Below, one piece after another: positions 26,509 to 34,756 of a stretch of DNA of 64,000 bases. The stretch is from Paraburkholderia polaris (GTDB taxonomy: Bacteria > Pseudomonadota > Gammaproteobacteria > Burkholderiales > Burkholderiaceae), in the NCBI RefSeq assembly GCF_012927345.1, contig NZ_JABBGJ010000005.1, positions 186,001 to 250,000 on the forward strand. Reading direction: 5' to 3'. The position numbers were made by a program, and so were the translations under genes. The notes beneath the pieces were generated by a model. It did not search any database and was not told where the DNA came from. It saw only the letters and a program-made list of their open reading frames with translations. Position 1 is the stretch's first letter. The number at the start of each line of letters is the position of its first letter.

Positions 26509-26842
26509 ATAAAGGAAGCTGCGCAGTGTGCAAGGGTGCGGGACACCCGACTGCGGGAGCGCGCGGCGCGAGGCGCTGAGGCCGGCGATAGTTGAGGCTA
26601 TGCGCCAAGGCGATTCAGCAAAGCAATTGGCCAGGCACAACGTGCAACGGGAACAGCGGATGCAATTCGTGCGACGCCGCAGCGCGCCGCTCAGGCTCGA
26701 GTCAACGAATCAAGCCGGAGGAAGGCGCGCGAAAGGCTTCGCGAACAACAAACCAGCAATGGGTCACACAAAGACCGATCAGGAATTAGCCAAATCAGCA
26801 GCTGAATCAGCAGATCAATGAGCGGTCAGCGTGCCGCCAGCC
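26509..26842. other. Intergenic stretch without a gene
   Basis: This lies between the stop of the rightward GntR gene and the stop of the leftward infA gene. I see no credible gene or T-tract terminator. An open frame at 26528 has no ribosome site and poor coding character. Confidence 0.45.
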
Positions 26843-27115
26843 TTAACGGCGACGGAATTGCGTATTGCGTGCGCCGCCGCCACCGGTGGCGCGCTCGTCT
26901 TTGTGACGGAAATTGATCCGGCCTTTGGTCAGATCGTAAACCGACAGTTCCAGCGTCACGCGGTCGCCCGCGAGAATACGGATGTGGTTCTTGCGCATGC
27001 GCCCGGACGCGTAAGCGCCAACCACGACGCCGTTGTCGAGCGTCACACGGTAACGGCTATCCGGAAGTACTTCGTCGACGATACCGTCAAGTTCAAGCAG
27101 TTCTTCTTTCGCCAT
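26843..27115 (-). CDS. infA: Translation initiation factor IF-1, extended second-copy type
   Basis: The product has 90 residues; about the first 70 are a standard S1/OB-fold IF-1 ([21 protein letters not shown], shortened here to [11 protein letters not shown], and [21 protein letters not shown]). The tail ([15 protein letters not shown]) is a Gly/Arg extension not found in E. coli IF-1. IF-1 binds the ribosomal A site during initiation. Burkholderia-type genomes commonly carry a canonical infA in the ribosomal-protein cluster and a second copy like this. There is no ribosomal cluster here, so this is the second copy. AGGAG precedes the ATG by 6-7 nt. A cold- or stress-related role is inference. 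Confidence 0.9.
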   Translation of the reverse strand: MAKEELLELDGIVDEVLPDSRYRVTLDNGVVVGAYASGRMRKNHIRILAGDRVTLELSVYDLTKGRINFRHKDERATGGGGARNTQFRRR

Positions 27116-27247
27116 GCATAACTCCTGGTCGATGGGATAAGTGGGTGTTGGCCGAGCAGCTAAGCCTGGCACAACATCTGATACGGTTGACAGTTGGCTT
27201 TCAGGCCAACTGCGCTGCGGCACCAGCTGATTTGCTGATAGTACCGC

Positions 27248-27529
27248 TCAAAGATCGGCAACGGACTGGCCGTCTACACGGCCGTCGATCAATTGTTCGG
27301 CGTGAGCCATGCACGCAATGCGCGCCTTGCCCGTGCCGTCGAACGGAAACAGATACTGCAGACGGAATACACGCCCGTCGGCAGCCGGATTGGCGCCCAC
27401 GCGGCAAATGCGCACCGACGCGTCGTAGCCTGCGTCCGGATTGCGGCCCGTCTGACCGTCCGCCGGGCGGCGCGGATAGACGAGCGGGTGAATTTCGTAA
27501 CCCTTGTACGTCTTGACAACTGAATTCAT
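27248..27529 (-). CDS. Small conserved protein of unknown function
   Basis: The product has 93 residues and starts MNSVVKTYKGYEIHPLVYP, with a second part (RVFRLQYLFPFDGTGKARIACMAHAEQLIDG split as RLQYLFPFDGTG and ACMAHAEQLIDG). It is soluble and has no signal peptide. The YKGYEI start echoes the gene at 1143-1457. A weak AGGA site lies upstream. A hairpin at 27191-27212 (CAGTTGGC / GCCAACTG) lies just beyond its stop on the same strand, but without a U-tract. I cannot name a function. Confidence 0.6.
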   Translation of the reverse strand: MNSVVKTYKGYEIHPLVYPRRPADGQTGRNPDAGYDASVRICRVGANPAADGRVFRLQYLFPFDGTGKARIACMAHAEQLIDGRVDGQSVADL

Positions 27530-28086
27530 GAAGCACGTGTCCTGTATTACGTGGCCCGCGTGTCACGCGTGTTACGCGCGGCACAACAGGCCCGGCAGCG
27601 CAGCACCTTAGGGCGCGCCGCCATGGAAAAAAGGTTGGCACAGGCCCGATGGCAAGGGCATGAGCGCGGCCGCGCAAAATCGCGGATTCGATGGAGAAGA
27701 AACACGCTGATGTCGCGCAGACATCGGGCGCGTAAAAGCTGAACCACTCAGCTGCACAACTCGCGACGGCGAATGCAGGCGGCGCATTGCCGGAGTGACG
27801 GGATCGCTGACACGCAGCGGTCGAACAGTCGGGGGTGGTGCGGAGACGCCGATTGAAACTGTGCTTGATACTGCCGGTGCTACGAATGCGGAATACAGCT
27901 ATTCCAATATGATGCACTAAATGGGTCTAATTGGATAGCAAAAAGTTCCGTGCGGGGGCAAACCGCCCAGCCGGCGGGGCATTGGGCAAGAAAAGGCTGC
28001 CGTGGACGGCGCGCCGGGGTAGGACCGGCACGCCGTGTGTGCGGCGGCGCCGTAATGGCGCAGGTGAAGGCGCAGGCGAACGGGCG
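27530..28086. other. Intergenic stretch without a gene
   Basis: In 557 nt I find no convincing gene on either strand. The open frames present have no ribosome sites and no recognisable protein character. The AT-richer part near 27895-27945 may hold the promoter of the leftward gene at 27248, but I could not define it. Confidence 0.4.
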
Positions 28087-28305
28087 TCAGCGGGTGGTTT
28101 CGGCGACGCGCTTCTGGAGCTCGCGTGAAGCGGCGAGCGGAATGCGCGCGTCGTCCCAGCCGGCCAGCCATTCGACTTCCTTCGACGTAAAAATCTGCCC
28201 GTGATTGCGCAGCGTGTATTGCAACGAATCGATGATGTGATTGCGGATGATTTCCGGCGTGCCTTCGTCATCGAGCACGGCGCGAAACGCTTCGAGCGTG
28301 GCCAT
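28087..28305 (-). CDS. Small conserved protein of unknown function
   Basis: A 72-residue protein beginning MATLEAFRAVLDDEGTPEI. The frame is open far upstream, but GGAG lies 6-7 nt before the ATG at 28305, and the residues before it look non-coding. It seems helical and acidic, ending LAASRELQKRVAETTR. No signal or membrane segment is present, and the family is not recognised. It is divergent from the DauR-like regulator, with 350 nt between the starts. Confidence 0.5.
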   Translation of the reverse strand: MATLEAFRAVLDDEGTPEIIRNHIIDSLQYTLRNHGQIFTSKEVEWLAGWDDARIPLAASRELQKRVAETTR

Positions 28306-28655
28306 CTCTTGCTCCGTGAAATAGATGGTCCATTTATCGCACGAAAAAAAATCGCTCGCCAAGCGGACAAAAATCGCTGGGTGCGGATGCAACAACCGGA
28401 ATGTGCGGGCAGCATGCCGTGGAGCGCCCATCAAAGCCCTGCGCGCCATGTGGCCCCGCAATAAAATCGCCGCTGGTCCGTCGCCGTGGCGTTGCGGTCG
28501 CCGCTGCCGATTGGGGTCGTTACAATGGCGAGTTGCAGCGCGTGGCTGCCCGGCATTGTTGTGCTTACCTTGCCTGCCGGCCATAACCTCGGCGCCCTTG
28601 TTGGCTCATTTGGACGAAAAGCGGCGCCGCATCTCTCGAACACTGCGATTGCTCA
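28306..28655. other. Divergent intergenic region
   Basis: This separates the small leftward gene at 28305 from the DauR-like gene at 28656. An A/T-rich tract around 28345-28360 could be part of the leftward promoter. I see no gene. Confidence 0.4.
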
Positions 28656-29300
28656 ATGCGCAAGACAACTGTCTCTCCTGTGAAAGACCTGCTGCTGGAC
28701 CGCTACGCACCCATTGCAGACGGCATCGCGGCGCTGTTCTATCCGTGTGCCGAAGTCGTGATTCACGACCTGCGCGATCAGACCATCGCGTATCTCGTGA
28801 ACAACCTGTCGAAGCTTGAAGTCGGCGGACCCTCGGTGCTCGACGAAGTCCACTATGCGGCACGCGGCCGGACGATCGGGCCGTACGAGAAGCTCAATTG
28901 GGACGGCCGTCGCATGCGCTGCGTGAGCAACATCCTGTTCGACGACGACGGCAAGCCGGCCGGCATGCTGTGCGTCAACTTCAACATCGCGGTGTTCGAA
29001 GATGTGCGCTCCACGCTGGATCTGTTCATCAAAGGCGGCAATCTGACGGATGCGCCCGCGGAGGAACTGTTCCGCGACGACTGGCAGGACCGCATCAACA
29101 CGTTCCTGCACACCTGGCTGCGCGAACGGCAAATCGGCATCAATGCGCTCACGCGCGAACATAAGCGGGAAATCGTCGAGGCGCTGCATGCGCAGGGGGC
29201 GTTTCGCGGCCGCAGTTCCGCGAACTATGTAGCCGCCGTGCTGACGATGGGGCGCGCCACCGTCTATAAGATTCTGAAGCAGATGAAAGAGGGTGGCTGA
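28656..29300 (+). CDS. YheO/DauR-type transcriptional regulator
   Basis: The product has 214 residues: a YheO-like PAS domain at about 15-125 (DLLLDRYAPIADGIAALFYP, DEVHYAARGRTIGPYEKLNW) and a C-terminal HTH of the DauR type at about 155-210. The HTH carries KREIVEALHAQGAFRGRSSA and GRATVYKILKQMKEG. DauR in Pseudomonas represses D-arginine dehydrogenase genes. The ligand here is unknown. The putrescine oxidase block begins 0.9 kb downstream, which makes an amine or amino-acid signal possible but unproven. The ATG lacks a clear ribosome site. Confidence 0.8.
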   Translation: MRKTTVSPVKDLLLDRYAPIADGIAALFYPCAEVVIHDLRDQTIAYLVNNLSKLEVGGPSVLDEVHYAARGRTIGPYEKLNWDGRRMRCVSNILFDDDGKPAGMLCVNFNIAVFEDVRSTLDLFIKGGNLTDAPAEELFRDDWQDRINTFLHTWLRERQIGINALTREHKREIVEALHAQGAFRGRSSANYVAAVLTMGRATVYKILKQMKEGG

Positions 29301-29392
29301 CGGTCCTCAAATCGCAGGGGATAGCGCGGTGGTTTTCACGGCGCTGCTGACCGCGAGCAGCGCTCGATACTGACGTAACGAGGCGCTTCGTC

Positions 29393-29797
29393 TCACCATT
29401 GCATTGTCGTGTCGATCTGTGCTCCCCGTTTGATGAACAGGGTGACAGGTGTTTTCTCGCAGATTTCGGCAAGGCGGGTCCGCTGGCTATCGTCGAGGGG
29501 CCCATTGACGGATACGGTACGCCGAATGTATTGACCGCCGTCGCGCCCGACGTGCAATTCCGTCTCCACTTTGATCCGGCCGCCCGTCCATGCTTTCTTC
29601 TGCATGTACATCCTGAGCGTGGCGGCGGTGCATGCCGCGAGACCCGAGAGCACGAATTCGAAGGGGGCCGGGCCGCTATCCTGCCCCCCTTCGTGCGGCC
29701 CTTCATCGCCGAGCAGGCTGTGTGTACCCGCATCGACTTTGACGAGATAGTTGGGCGCATCTGCGTCCGAGATGGCGGTTGCGATCGCGAGAGTCAT
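29393..29797 (-). CDS. OsmC-family protein
   Basis: The product has 134 residues, starting MTLAIATAISDADAPNYLVK. GPAPFEFVLSGLAACTAATL carries the family's redox Cys, and the second Cys lies in AEICEKTPVTLF. OsmC/Ohr proteins are small dimeric thiol peroxidases that reduce organic hydroperoxides. This one reads as the general OsmC group rather than Ohr. Tandem ATGs occur at 29800 and 29797; GAGGA fits the second better. It converges with the DauR-like gene. Confidence 0.85.
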   Translation of the reverse strand: MTLAIATAISDADAPNYLVKVDAGTHSLLGDEGPHEGGQDSGPAPFEFVLSGLAACTAATLRMYMQKKAWTGGRIKVETELHVGRDGGQYIRRTVSVNGPLDDSQRTRLAEICEKTPVTLFIKRGAQIDTTMQW

Positions 29798-30125
29798 CAT
29801 TGTCCTCACTGGTGTCACGAGGGCGTGACGTCGTTTGATGCGTGATGTGATTTGAACAGATCGATGAGACAGGAAGGCGATTGGCAGTATCGCATTCCGG
29901 CGGCTCGCCGCGGGCGCCAAAGTGGATGACACAGGCGCGATCGCCATGTCCGGTGTTGTGTATGCGCCCCCACGCTCCTCATCAGCGCGGCCTCGAAGTC
30001 GAATGCGGATCGATGTGCGGCTCTTACATCTACAACGAACCGGAATACTGAAATCTACACCGCGTTATGCGCGTCATCGTCGTCCCGTATCGGTCGACGC
30101 GAAGGCGCTTTTAGCTCTTGCTTGC

Positions 30126-30180
30126 TTTCGTGAAAAATAGATGTTATTTTTTCATGAAATTAATGATTGAATTTTTCACG
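30126..30180. promoter_or_regulatory. Cluster of TTTCRTGAAA operator-like dyads before puuB
   Basis: TTTCGTGAAA (30126-30135) and TTTCATGAAA (30150-30159) are 24 bp apart centre to centre. A wider inverted repeat pairs CGTGAAAAAT (30129-30138) with ATTTTTCACG (30171-30180), which ends beside the puuB ribosome site. The whole is AT-rich and within 70 nt of the puuB start, so it should overlap the promoter. PuuR, encoded two genes downstream, is the obvious candidate binder; the DauR-like protein is another. The rest of 29798-30191 shows no gene. Confidence 0.55.
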
Positions 30181-30191
30181 GAGCAGCGCCG

Positions 30192-31481
30192 ATGTTCCAT
30201 CAGTCCGCCGAGCATGTCGCGAGCTATTACGCGCGCACCTATCCAGGCCAGATTCCACTGCGCCCGACTTTGGAAGAGCGCTTGGACACCGACGTGTTAA
30301 TCGTCGGCGGGGGTTTCAGCGGCTTGCACACAGCGCTGCGGCTCGCTCTCGCAGGCAAGCGCGTCACCTTGCTCGAGGCCAGCCGGGTGGCCTGGGCGGC
30401 GTCCGGGCGCAATGGCGGCCAGGCACTGCTCGGCTGGTCCTGCGATATGCCGCCGCTGGAGGCAGCGTTGGGGCTGGAGCGGACCCGCCAGCTATGGGAC
30501 AGCATGCGCTGGGCCGCAGCGGAGATACGTGAGCTGCCACAGCGGCATGGCTTTGATGCTGACTACCGCGCCGGCAGTCTGTGGGCGGCGGTGCTGCCGC
30601 GCCGCGTTGCTCTGCTGCAGCAGGCCCAGCGGGAGGCCGAGGAAAAGTGGGGCTACGACCGGATGCGGTTCATTCCCCGCGAGGAGATGCCTGAGTGGAT
30701 TGCAAGCGAGCGCTATCATGCGGCGCTCTACGATCCCGAGGCGGGCCACCTGAATCCGTTGAAGCTGGCCCAAGGCATGGCGGCGGCGATTGAACAGGCC
30801 GGCGGACGGATCTTCGAGCAGAGCCAGGTGCTGGACTACCGCGAAACGCCCGACGGTTTTGTGGCGCGTACCGACAAGGGGAAGGTGCGTGCGGACGCGT
30901 TAGTGCTCGCCTGCAACGCATATATCGACCGCCTCGACCGAAAACTTTCCAGGCGCATGCTGCCGGTCGGCACATATCAGGTGGCCACCTCGCCGTTGCA
31001 GCCGGACGTGGCCCGTTCGCTGTTGCCGCGCAACAGTTGCGTGATCGACAACCAGTTCGTTCCCGACTACTTCCGCCTCAGCCCTGACAACCGTCTGCTG
31101 TTCGGCGGCGGCTGCACCTATGCGGGCGGTATTCCAAAGGATATTGCGGCCGCCACCCGGCCCTACCTGGAGCGGGCGTTCCCGCAACTGCGCGGGGTGG
31201 AACTGGAGTTTGCCTGGGGCGGGCATATCGATATCAGCATGAAACGCACGCCCGATATCGGCCGGCAAGGCGAGCGCTACTGGCTGCAAGGCTACTCGGG
31301 GCACGGCGTGCTTCCCACGCTGGCCGCCGCCCGGGCCGTCGCCGACGCGATCCTCGGCGACGACGAATTGCTGAGCGTGTATCAGTCCATCGACAATCCG
31401 CCGTTTCCCGGCGGCGCGTTGCTGGCGGCGCCGCTGGAGGTCATGGGCAAGACCTGGTATCGTCTGCGCGACAGAGTCTGA
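30192..31481 (+). CDS. puuB: Gamma-glutamylputrescine oxidase-type FAD oxidoreductase
   Basis: A DAO-type flavoprotein of 429 residues. The Rossmann FAD motif is VLIVGGGFSGLHTALRLALAG (shortened to GGGFSGLHTALR, residues 39-50), followed by AASGRNGGQALLGWS, typical of PuuB/OrdL. PuuB oxidises gamma-glutamylputrescine to the aldehyde. The neighbours PuuR and a glutamine-synthetase-like PuuA support the assignment. PuuC and PuuD, needed to reach GABA, are not in the window. GGAG lies 8 nt before the ATG at 30192. The gene is 15 nt from puuR. Confidence 0.85.
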   Translation: MFHQSAEHVASYYARTYPGQIPLRPTLEERLDTDVLIVGGGFSGLHTALRLALAGKRVTLLEASRVAWAASGRNGGQALLGWSCDMPPLEAALGLERTRQLWDSMRWAAAEIRELPQRHGFDADYRAGSLWAAVLPRRVALLQQAQREAEEKWGYDRMRFIPREEMPEWIASERYHAALYDPEAGHLNPLKLAQGMAAAIEQAGGRIFEQSQVLDYRETPDGFVARTDKGKVRADALVLACNAYIDRLDRKLSRRMLPVGTYQVATSPLQPDVARSLLPRNSCVIDNQFVPDYFRLSPDNRLLFGGGCTYAGGIPKDIAAATRPYLERAFPQLRGVELEFAWGGHIDISMKRTPDIGRQGERYWLQGYSGHGVLPTLAAARAVADAILGDDELLSVYQSIDNPPFPGGALLAAPLEVMGKTWYRLRDRV

Positions 31482-31496
31482 GAGAAGGGGCGGAAG

Positions 31497-32054
31497 ATGA
31501 ACAAGCAGGAAGAAATTGAAGGTCTCGCGATACTGATTCGGGACCTGCGCAAGCATAAGAAAGTGACGTTGGGCGCATTGGCGGAAAAGATCGGCCGCTC
31601 GGTGGGTTTCCTCTCGCAGATCGAGCGCGGCCTCTCGCGTCCGACCGTGGGCGATCTGACCGCCATCGGTGAAGCGCTGGGCGTGCCCACCACGTATTTT
31701 TATAACCTGAGCAAGCCACGCGCGCTGCCTTGGGTGACCCGGCCGGATGAACGCCGCACCCTCTATTACGCCGAGGGCGTGACCGACGTGTTGGTGTCGC
31801 CGAACATGTCGGCAGGCTTTTCGATGCTGGAAAGCCACCTGGCTCCCGGCGCCAGCAGTGGCGATAGACCTTTGAACGACAGCGACGAGCAGGGCGGCTT
31901 CGTCCTCGAAGGCGAGTTGACCATCTGGCTGGACGACGAGGCGCAGCCGGTGACCCTTGGCCCTAACGACGGCTTCCAGGTGCCGGCGCACGCCCGCTTC
32001 CGCTACGCCAACCTCTCCGATCAACCGACGCGGGTGCTTTGGGTGTTCACCTAG
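31497..32054 (+). CDS. puuR: PuuR-type XRE-cupin regulator
   Basis: The product has 185 residues: an XRE helix-turn-helix (about 10-65, VTLGALAEKIGRSVGFLSQIERG shortened to KIGRSVGFLSQIERG) and a C-terminal cupin (about 110-180, SDEQGGFVLEGELTIW and VPAHARFRYANLSD). PuuR represses putrescine utilisation genes and is relieved by putrescine. Here it lies between puuB and puuA, 15 nt from the first. The dyads before puuB are its likely sites. AAGGGG precedes the ATG. Confidence 0.88.
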   Translation: MNKQEEIEGLAILIRDLRKHKKVTLGALAEKIGRSVGFLSQIERGLSRPTVGDLTAIGEALGVPTTYFYNLSKPRALPWVTRPDERRTLYYAEGVTDVLVSPNMSAGFSMLESHLAPGASSGDRPLNDSDEQGGFVLEGELTIWLDDEAQPVTLGPNDGFQVPAHARFRYANLSDQPTRVLWVFT

Positions 32055-32256
32055 CGTTCCAGCCGAACCCGAATACAGCAGGGAACGCGGCGCGGAACGA
32101 AAAATTCGGATCGCTAACTAATGGCGCCGTAAATGAATGTGATAAACGGCTGTCGTGGATGCCATATCGCCTCATGCCATCGGATTGCCTGCCCCGGCCC
32201 ATGGCAACTTTGAATTTAATCTCAATCATCACCTCTTGCGTGAGAAGGACAACACC

Positions 32257-33603
32257 ATGACTTCCCCCAGCGCCGACCTGCCTAGCGAAGTGAGGGCCTT
32301 CCGCGCGGCCTATCCCGAGGTGCGTTACGTCGACCTCATTTGCCTGGATATTCCCGGACACTTCTATGGCAAGCGATATCCCGTGGACATGCTGGAGAAA
32401 GTCGCGGCCGGCAGTCTCCTGAAACTGCCGCAGAACTGCATCCTGCTAGGGGCGCAGGGCGGGCTGTACCCGATCGGCGACTATTGCTTCAACGACGGCG
32501 ACCCGGATGCTGTGCGCCGCCTGATCGCCGGCACGCTCAAGCCGGTGCGCTGGGAAAGTCAGCCGTTGGGGCAGATGCTGATCAGCTCGGACGGCACCGA
32601 GGCGCCGATCGAGTTCGAACCGCGCGAGGTACTGGCGCGCGTGCTGAAACGCTTCGAGCGGCGCGGCATCCGCCCGGTCGTGGCCTTCGAACTGGAGTTC
32701 TACCTGTTCGACGCCGGACTCGCGGACGGTCTGCCGCAGTTTCCACGCGACCCATTCTGCGGCGACAGGGACGACCAGCCGAACATGCATATCGAGCGGC
32801 TATCGCGGTTCTCCGGCGTGCTCGGCGAGATGGTCGAAGCCACGCGCGAGCAGGGCGTGGAGGCCACGGTGATCACGGCTGAACTGGGACCGGGGCAGTT
32901 CGAGATCAACTTTGGCCACAACGACGACGGTCTGCGCGCGGCGGACTGGGCCGCCTTGTTCTGCCGCAGCACGCGCGGCGTGGCGATGAAACACGGCTAC
33001 CGCGCCAGCTTCATGAGCAAGCCTTATCTGCATGCGCCGGGCAGCGGCATGCACGTGCACGTGAGTCTCTATGGTGAGGCTGGCAACAACCTGCTGGCTG
33101 CAGACGGCCAGCGGCCGTTGCGCCACGCGGTGGCCGGGTGCCTTGCGCTGCTGCCGCATTGCATGCCGGTCTTCGCGGCCAATCACAACGCGTTTCGCCG
33201 CTATGGCTGGAAAGCGAACGCCGCCAGCCGTGGCAGTTGGGGCTTCGAAGACCGCGACGCCTGCATTCGCATTCCCGAATCGGATGATCGCAACCTGCGC
33301 ATTGAACATCGTGTGGCGGGCGCCGATGCGAACCCGTACCTTGTGCTGGCCGCTATCCTCACTGGCATGGAACACGGGCTGGCCGCCGGTCGCGAGCCCA
33401 TCGCGCCGCTCAACGAGGACCGCGCGAGCGGGATCGATTTTCCGAAAGACATGCTCACCGCCGTCGCCGCGATGCAGAATCATCCGGTGGTGCGCGAGGG
33501 AATGGGCGAAGAGTTCGTCATGGTCTACTGCGAGAACAAACGGCAGGACCATCTGGATTTCATGAACGAGGTGAACGCGCGGGAATACCGCTGGTTCCTT
33601 TGA
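32257..33603 (+). CDS. puuA: Gamma-glutamylputrescine synthetase-type glutamine synthetase homologue
   Basis: The product has 448 residues with the GS catalytic fold: PVVAFELEFYLFD, then PGQFEINFGHNDDGLRAAD, GSGMHVHVSLYGEAGNN, and the substrate-binding stretch WGFEDRDACIRIPES with the ERVA-like region LRIEHRVAGADANPY. PuuA ligates glutamate to putrescine with ATP as the first step of the Puu pathway. The start at 32257 has AAGGA 8 nt upstream; earlier in-frame ATGs lack a site. A gap of 202 nt separates it from puuR, so it may have its own promoter. Polyamine specificity within this GS-like family is inferred from context. Confidence 0.87.
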   Translation: MTSPSADLPSEVRAFRAAYPEVRYVDLICLDIPGHFYGKRYPVDMLEKVAAGSLLKLPQNCILLGAQGGLYPIGDYCFNDGDPDAVRRLIAGTLKPVRWESQPLGQMLISSDGTEAPIEFEPREVLARVLKRFERRGIRPVVAFELEFYLFDAGLADGLPQFPRDPFCGDRDDQPNMHIERLSRFSGVLGEMVEATREQGVEATVITAELGPGQFEINFGHNDDGLRAADWAALFCRSTRGVAMKHGYRASFMSKPYLHAPGSGMHVHVSLYGEAGNNLLAADGQRPLRHAVAGCLALLPHCMPVFAANHNAFRRYGWKANAASRGSWGFEDRDACIRIPESDDRNLRIEHRVAGADANPYLVLAAILTGMEHGLAAGREPIAPLNEDRASGIDFPKDMLTAVAAMQNHPVVREGMGEEFVMVYCENKRQDHLDFMNEVNAREYRWFL

Positions 33604-33794
33604 ACGCTGACGTGTTTCACCGCTCGGGCCGGCATGCACCGCGATTGTCGATCGCAACCGCGCAAGCCTGCATTAGGGATCTTTCACGTGCCGGCAACGG
33701 TTTAAAATAACGGTCGCGACAAAACCACGTGCTCCGTTTCGGAGGACGTCGGTCCGTTTCCAAGAATGCCGTTGACCGGAACAGGAGCAGTTGA

Positions 33795-33989
33795 ATGGTG
33801 CGTTATCGACACTACAAAGGCGGTATTTACGAGCTGGTTTGCGAGGCCACGCTGGAGTCCGATCCAACGGTCACAATGATCGTCTACAAAGCCGGCAATG
33901 GTACGATCTGGACGCGTCCAGCTGCGGTGTTTTTCGAGTTGGTCGAAGTCGACGGCGCCGAGGTGCCGCGCTTCGCGCCGATCAACTAG
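33795..33989 (+). CDS. DUF1653 family small protein
   Basis: A 64-residue protein beginning MVRYRHYKGGIYELVCEATL. It contains MIVYKAGNGTIWTRPAAVFF, matching the small beta-rich DUF1653 family, whose role is unknown. AGGAG sits 7 nt before the ATG. It is followed 80 nt later by a Pmp3-like membrane protein on the same strand. Confidence 0.8.
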   Translation: MVRYRHYKGGIYELVCEATLESDPTVTMIVYKAGNGTIWTRPAAVFFELVEVDGAEVPRFAPIN

Positions 33990-34069
33990 GCGGGCTCGTT
34001 CAGGCGATCGCCAGCGCGATCGCACCCGAAGGACGCGTGCCGTCAGTTCAATACAAACAGGAAATCTGA

Positions 34070-34264
34070 ATGCGTTTATTGCTTGCCATCATTCTGCCGT
34101 GGTTTCAGTTCTTCACGATTGGCCGGCCGTTTGCCGGCATCATCTGCCTGATCTTGCAGATCACGCTGATCGGCTGGATTCCGGCCGCGATCTGGTCGGT
34201 GTATGCGTTGAGCCAGTACAACACCGACAAGAAAATCGCCCGCGCGATGGGCAGCGGCCGTTAA
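34070..34264 (+). CDS. YqaE/Pmp3-type small membrane protein
   Basis: The product has 64 residues and two membrane spans separated by a short turn: LLLAIILPWFQFFTIGRPF and IICLILQITLIGWIPAAIWS. A polar tail (QYNTDKKIARAMGSGR) follows. The pattern matches the YqaE/Pmp3 proteolipid family, seen in stress- and salt-responsive membrane proteins. AGGAAA lies upstream. The mechanism is not established. Confidence 0.75.
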   Translation: MRLLLAIILPWFQFFTIGRPFAGIICLILQITLIGWIPAAIWSVYALSQYNTDKKIARAMGSGR

Positions 34265-34278
34265 AGCCGGATGCAATG

Positions 34279-34593
34279 TCATTTGCCGTGCGGTTGTAAT
34301 TCAACCGCATCCGGCGCTTCGAGCACCACGTCGGTTTCCGCGATCGCCACGCACGGCAGGATGTAGCCCTCGGCTCTTTCTTCGCGACTCAAACCCGGCC
34401 ATTCGATTGTGTAGCGCACGCGTCCCGCCGTCATTTTGCACATGCAGGTCCGGCACGTACCGTTGCGGCACGAGCGCGGCAGACGCAGATTCGCAAAGCC
34501 GGCGGCTTCGAGGATCGTGAGCGAATCGGGCGCTTCGAAGCTTTGACCGAGCGGCTCGACGCGAACGGAAAAAGGGCGTGGACTGTCAATCAT
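34279..34593 (-). CDS. Plant-type [2Fe-2S] ferredoxin-like protein
   Basis: The product has 104 residues. Cluster ligands fit C42, C47, C50 and C81 in SCRNGTCRTC and YILPCVA; C52 is an extra cysteine. It should carry one electron at a time between an unidentified reductase and acceptor in the cytosol. It converges with the Pmp3-like gene and lacks a partner enzyme here. Just upstream of the ATG is a short ATGA tandem run. Confidence 0.85.
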   Translation of the reverse strand: MIDSPRPFSVRVEPLGQSFEAPDSLTILEAAGFANLRLPRSCRNGTCRTCMCKMTAGRVRYTIEWPGLSREERAEGYILPCVAIAETDVVLEAPDAVELQPHGK

Positions 34594-34756
34594 GAATGAA
34601 TGAATGAATGCGATGCGAATGGGCGAAAGGTCGGACTTCGACTGTACAGGGCCGCAGCAGACGTGATCTTAACCGATGGCCTGCGACAGTAAGGCATATG
34701 TAATTAATCGTGGGCGATGTTAGCTTTTGACTTCCTTCCACAAAGTGAGGTCGGCT

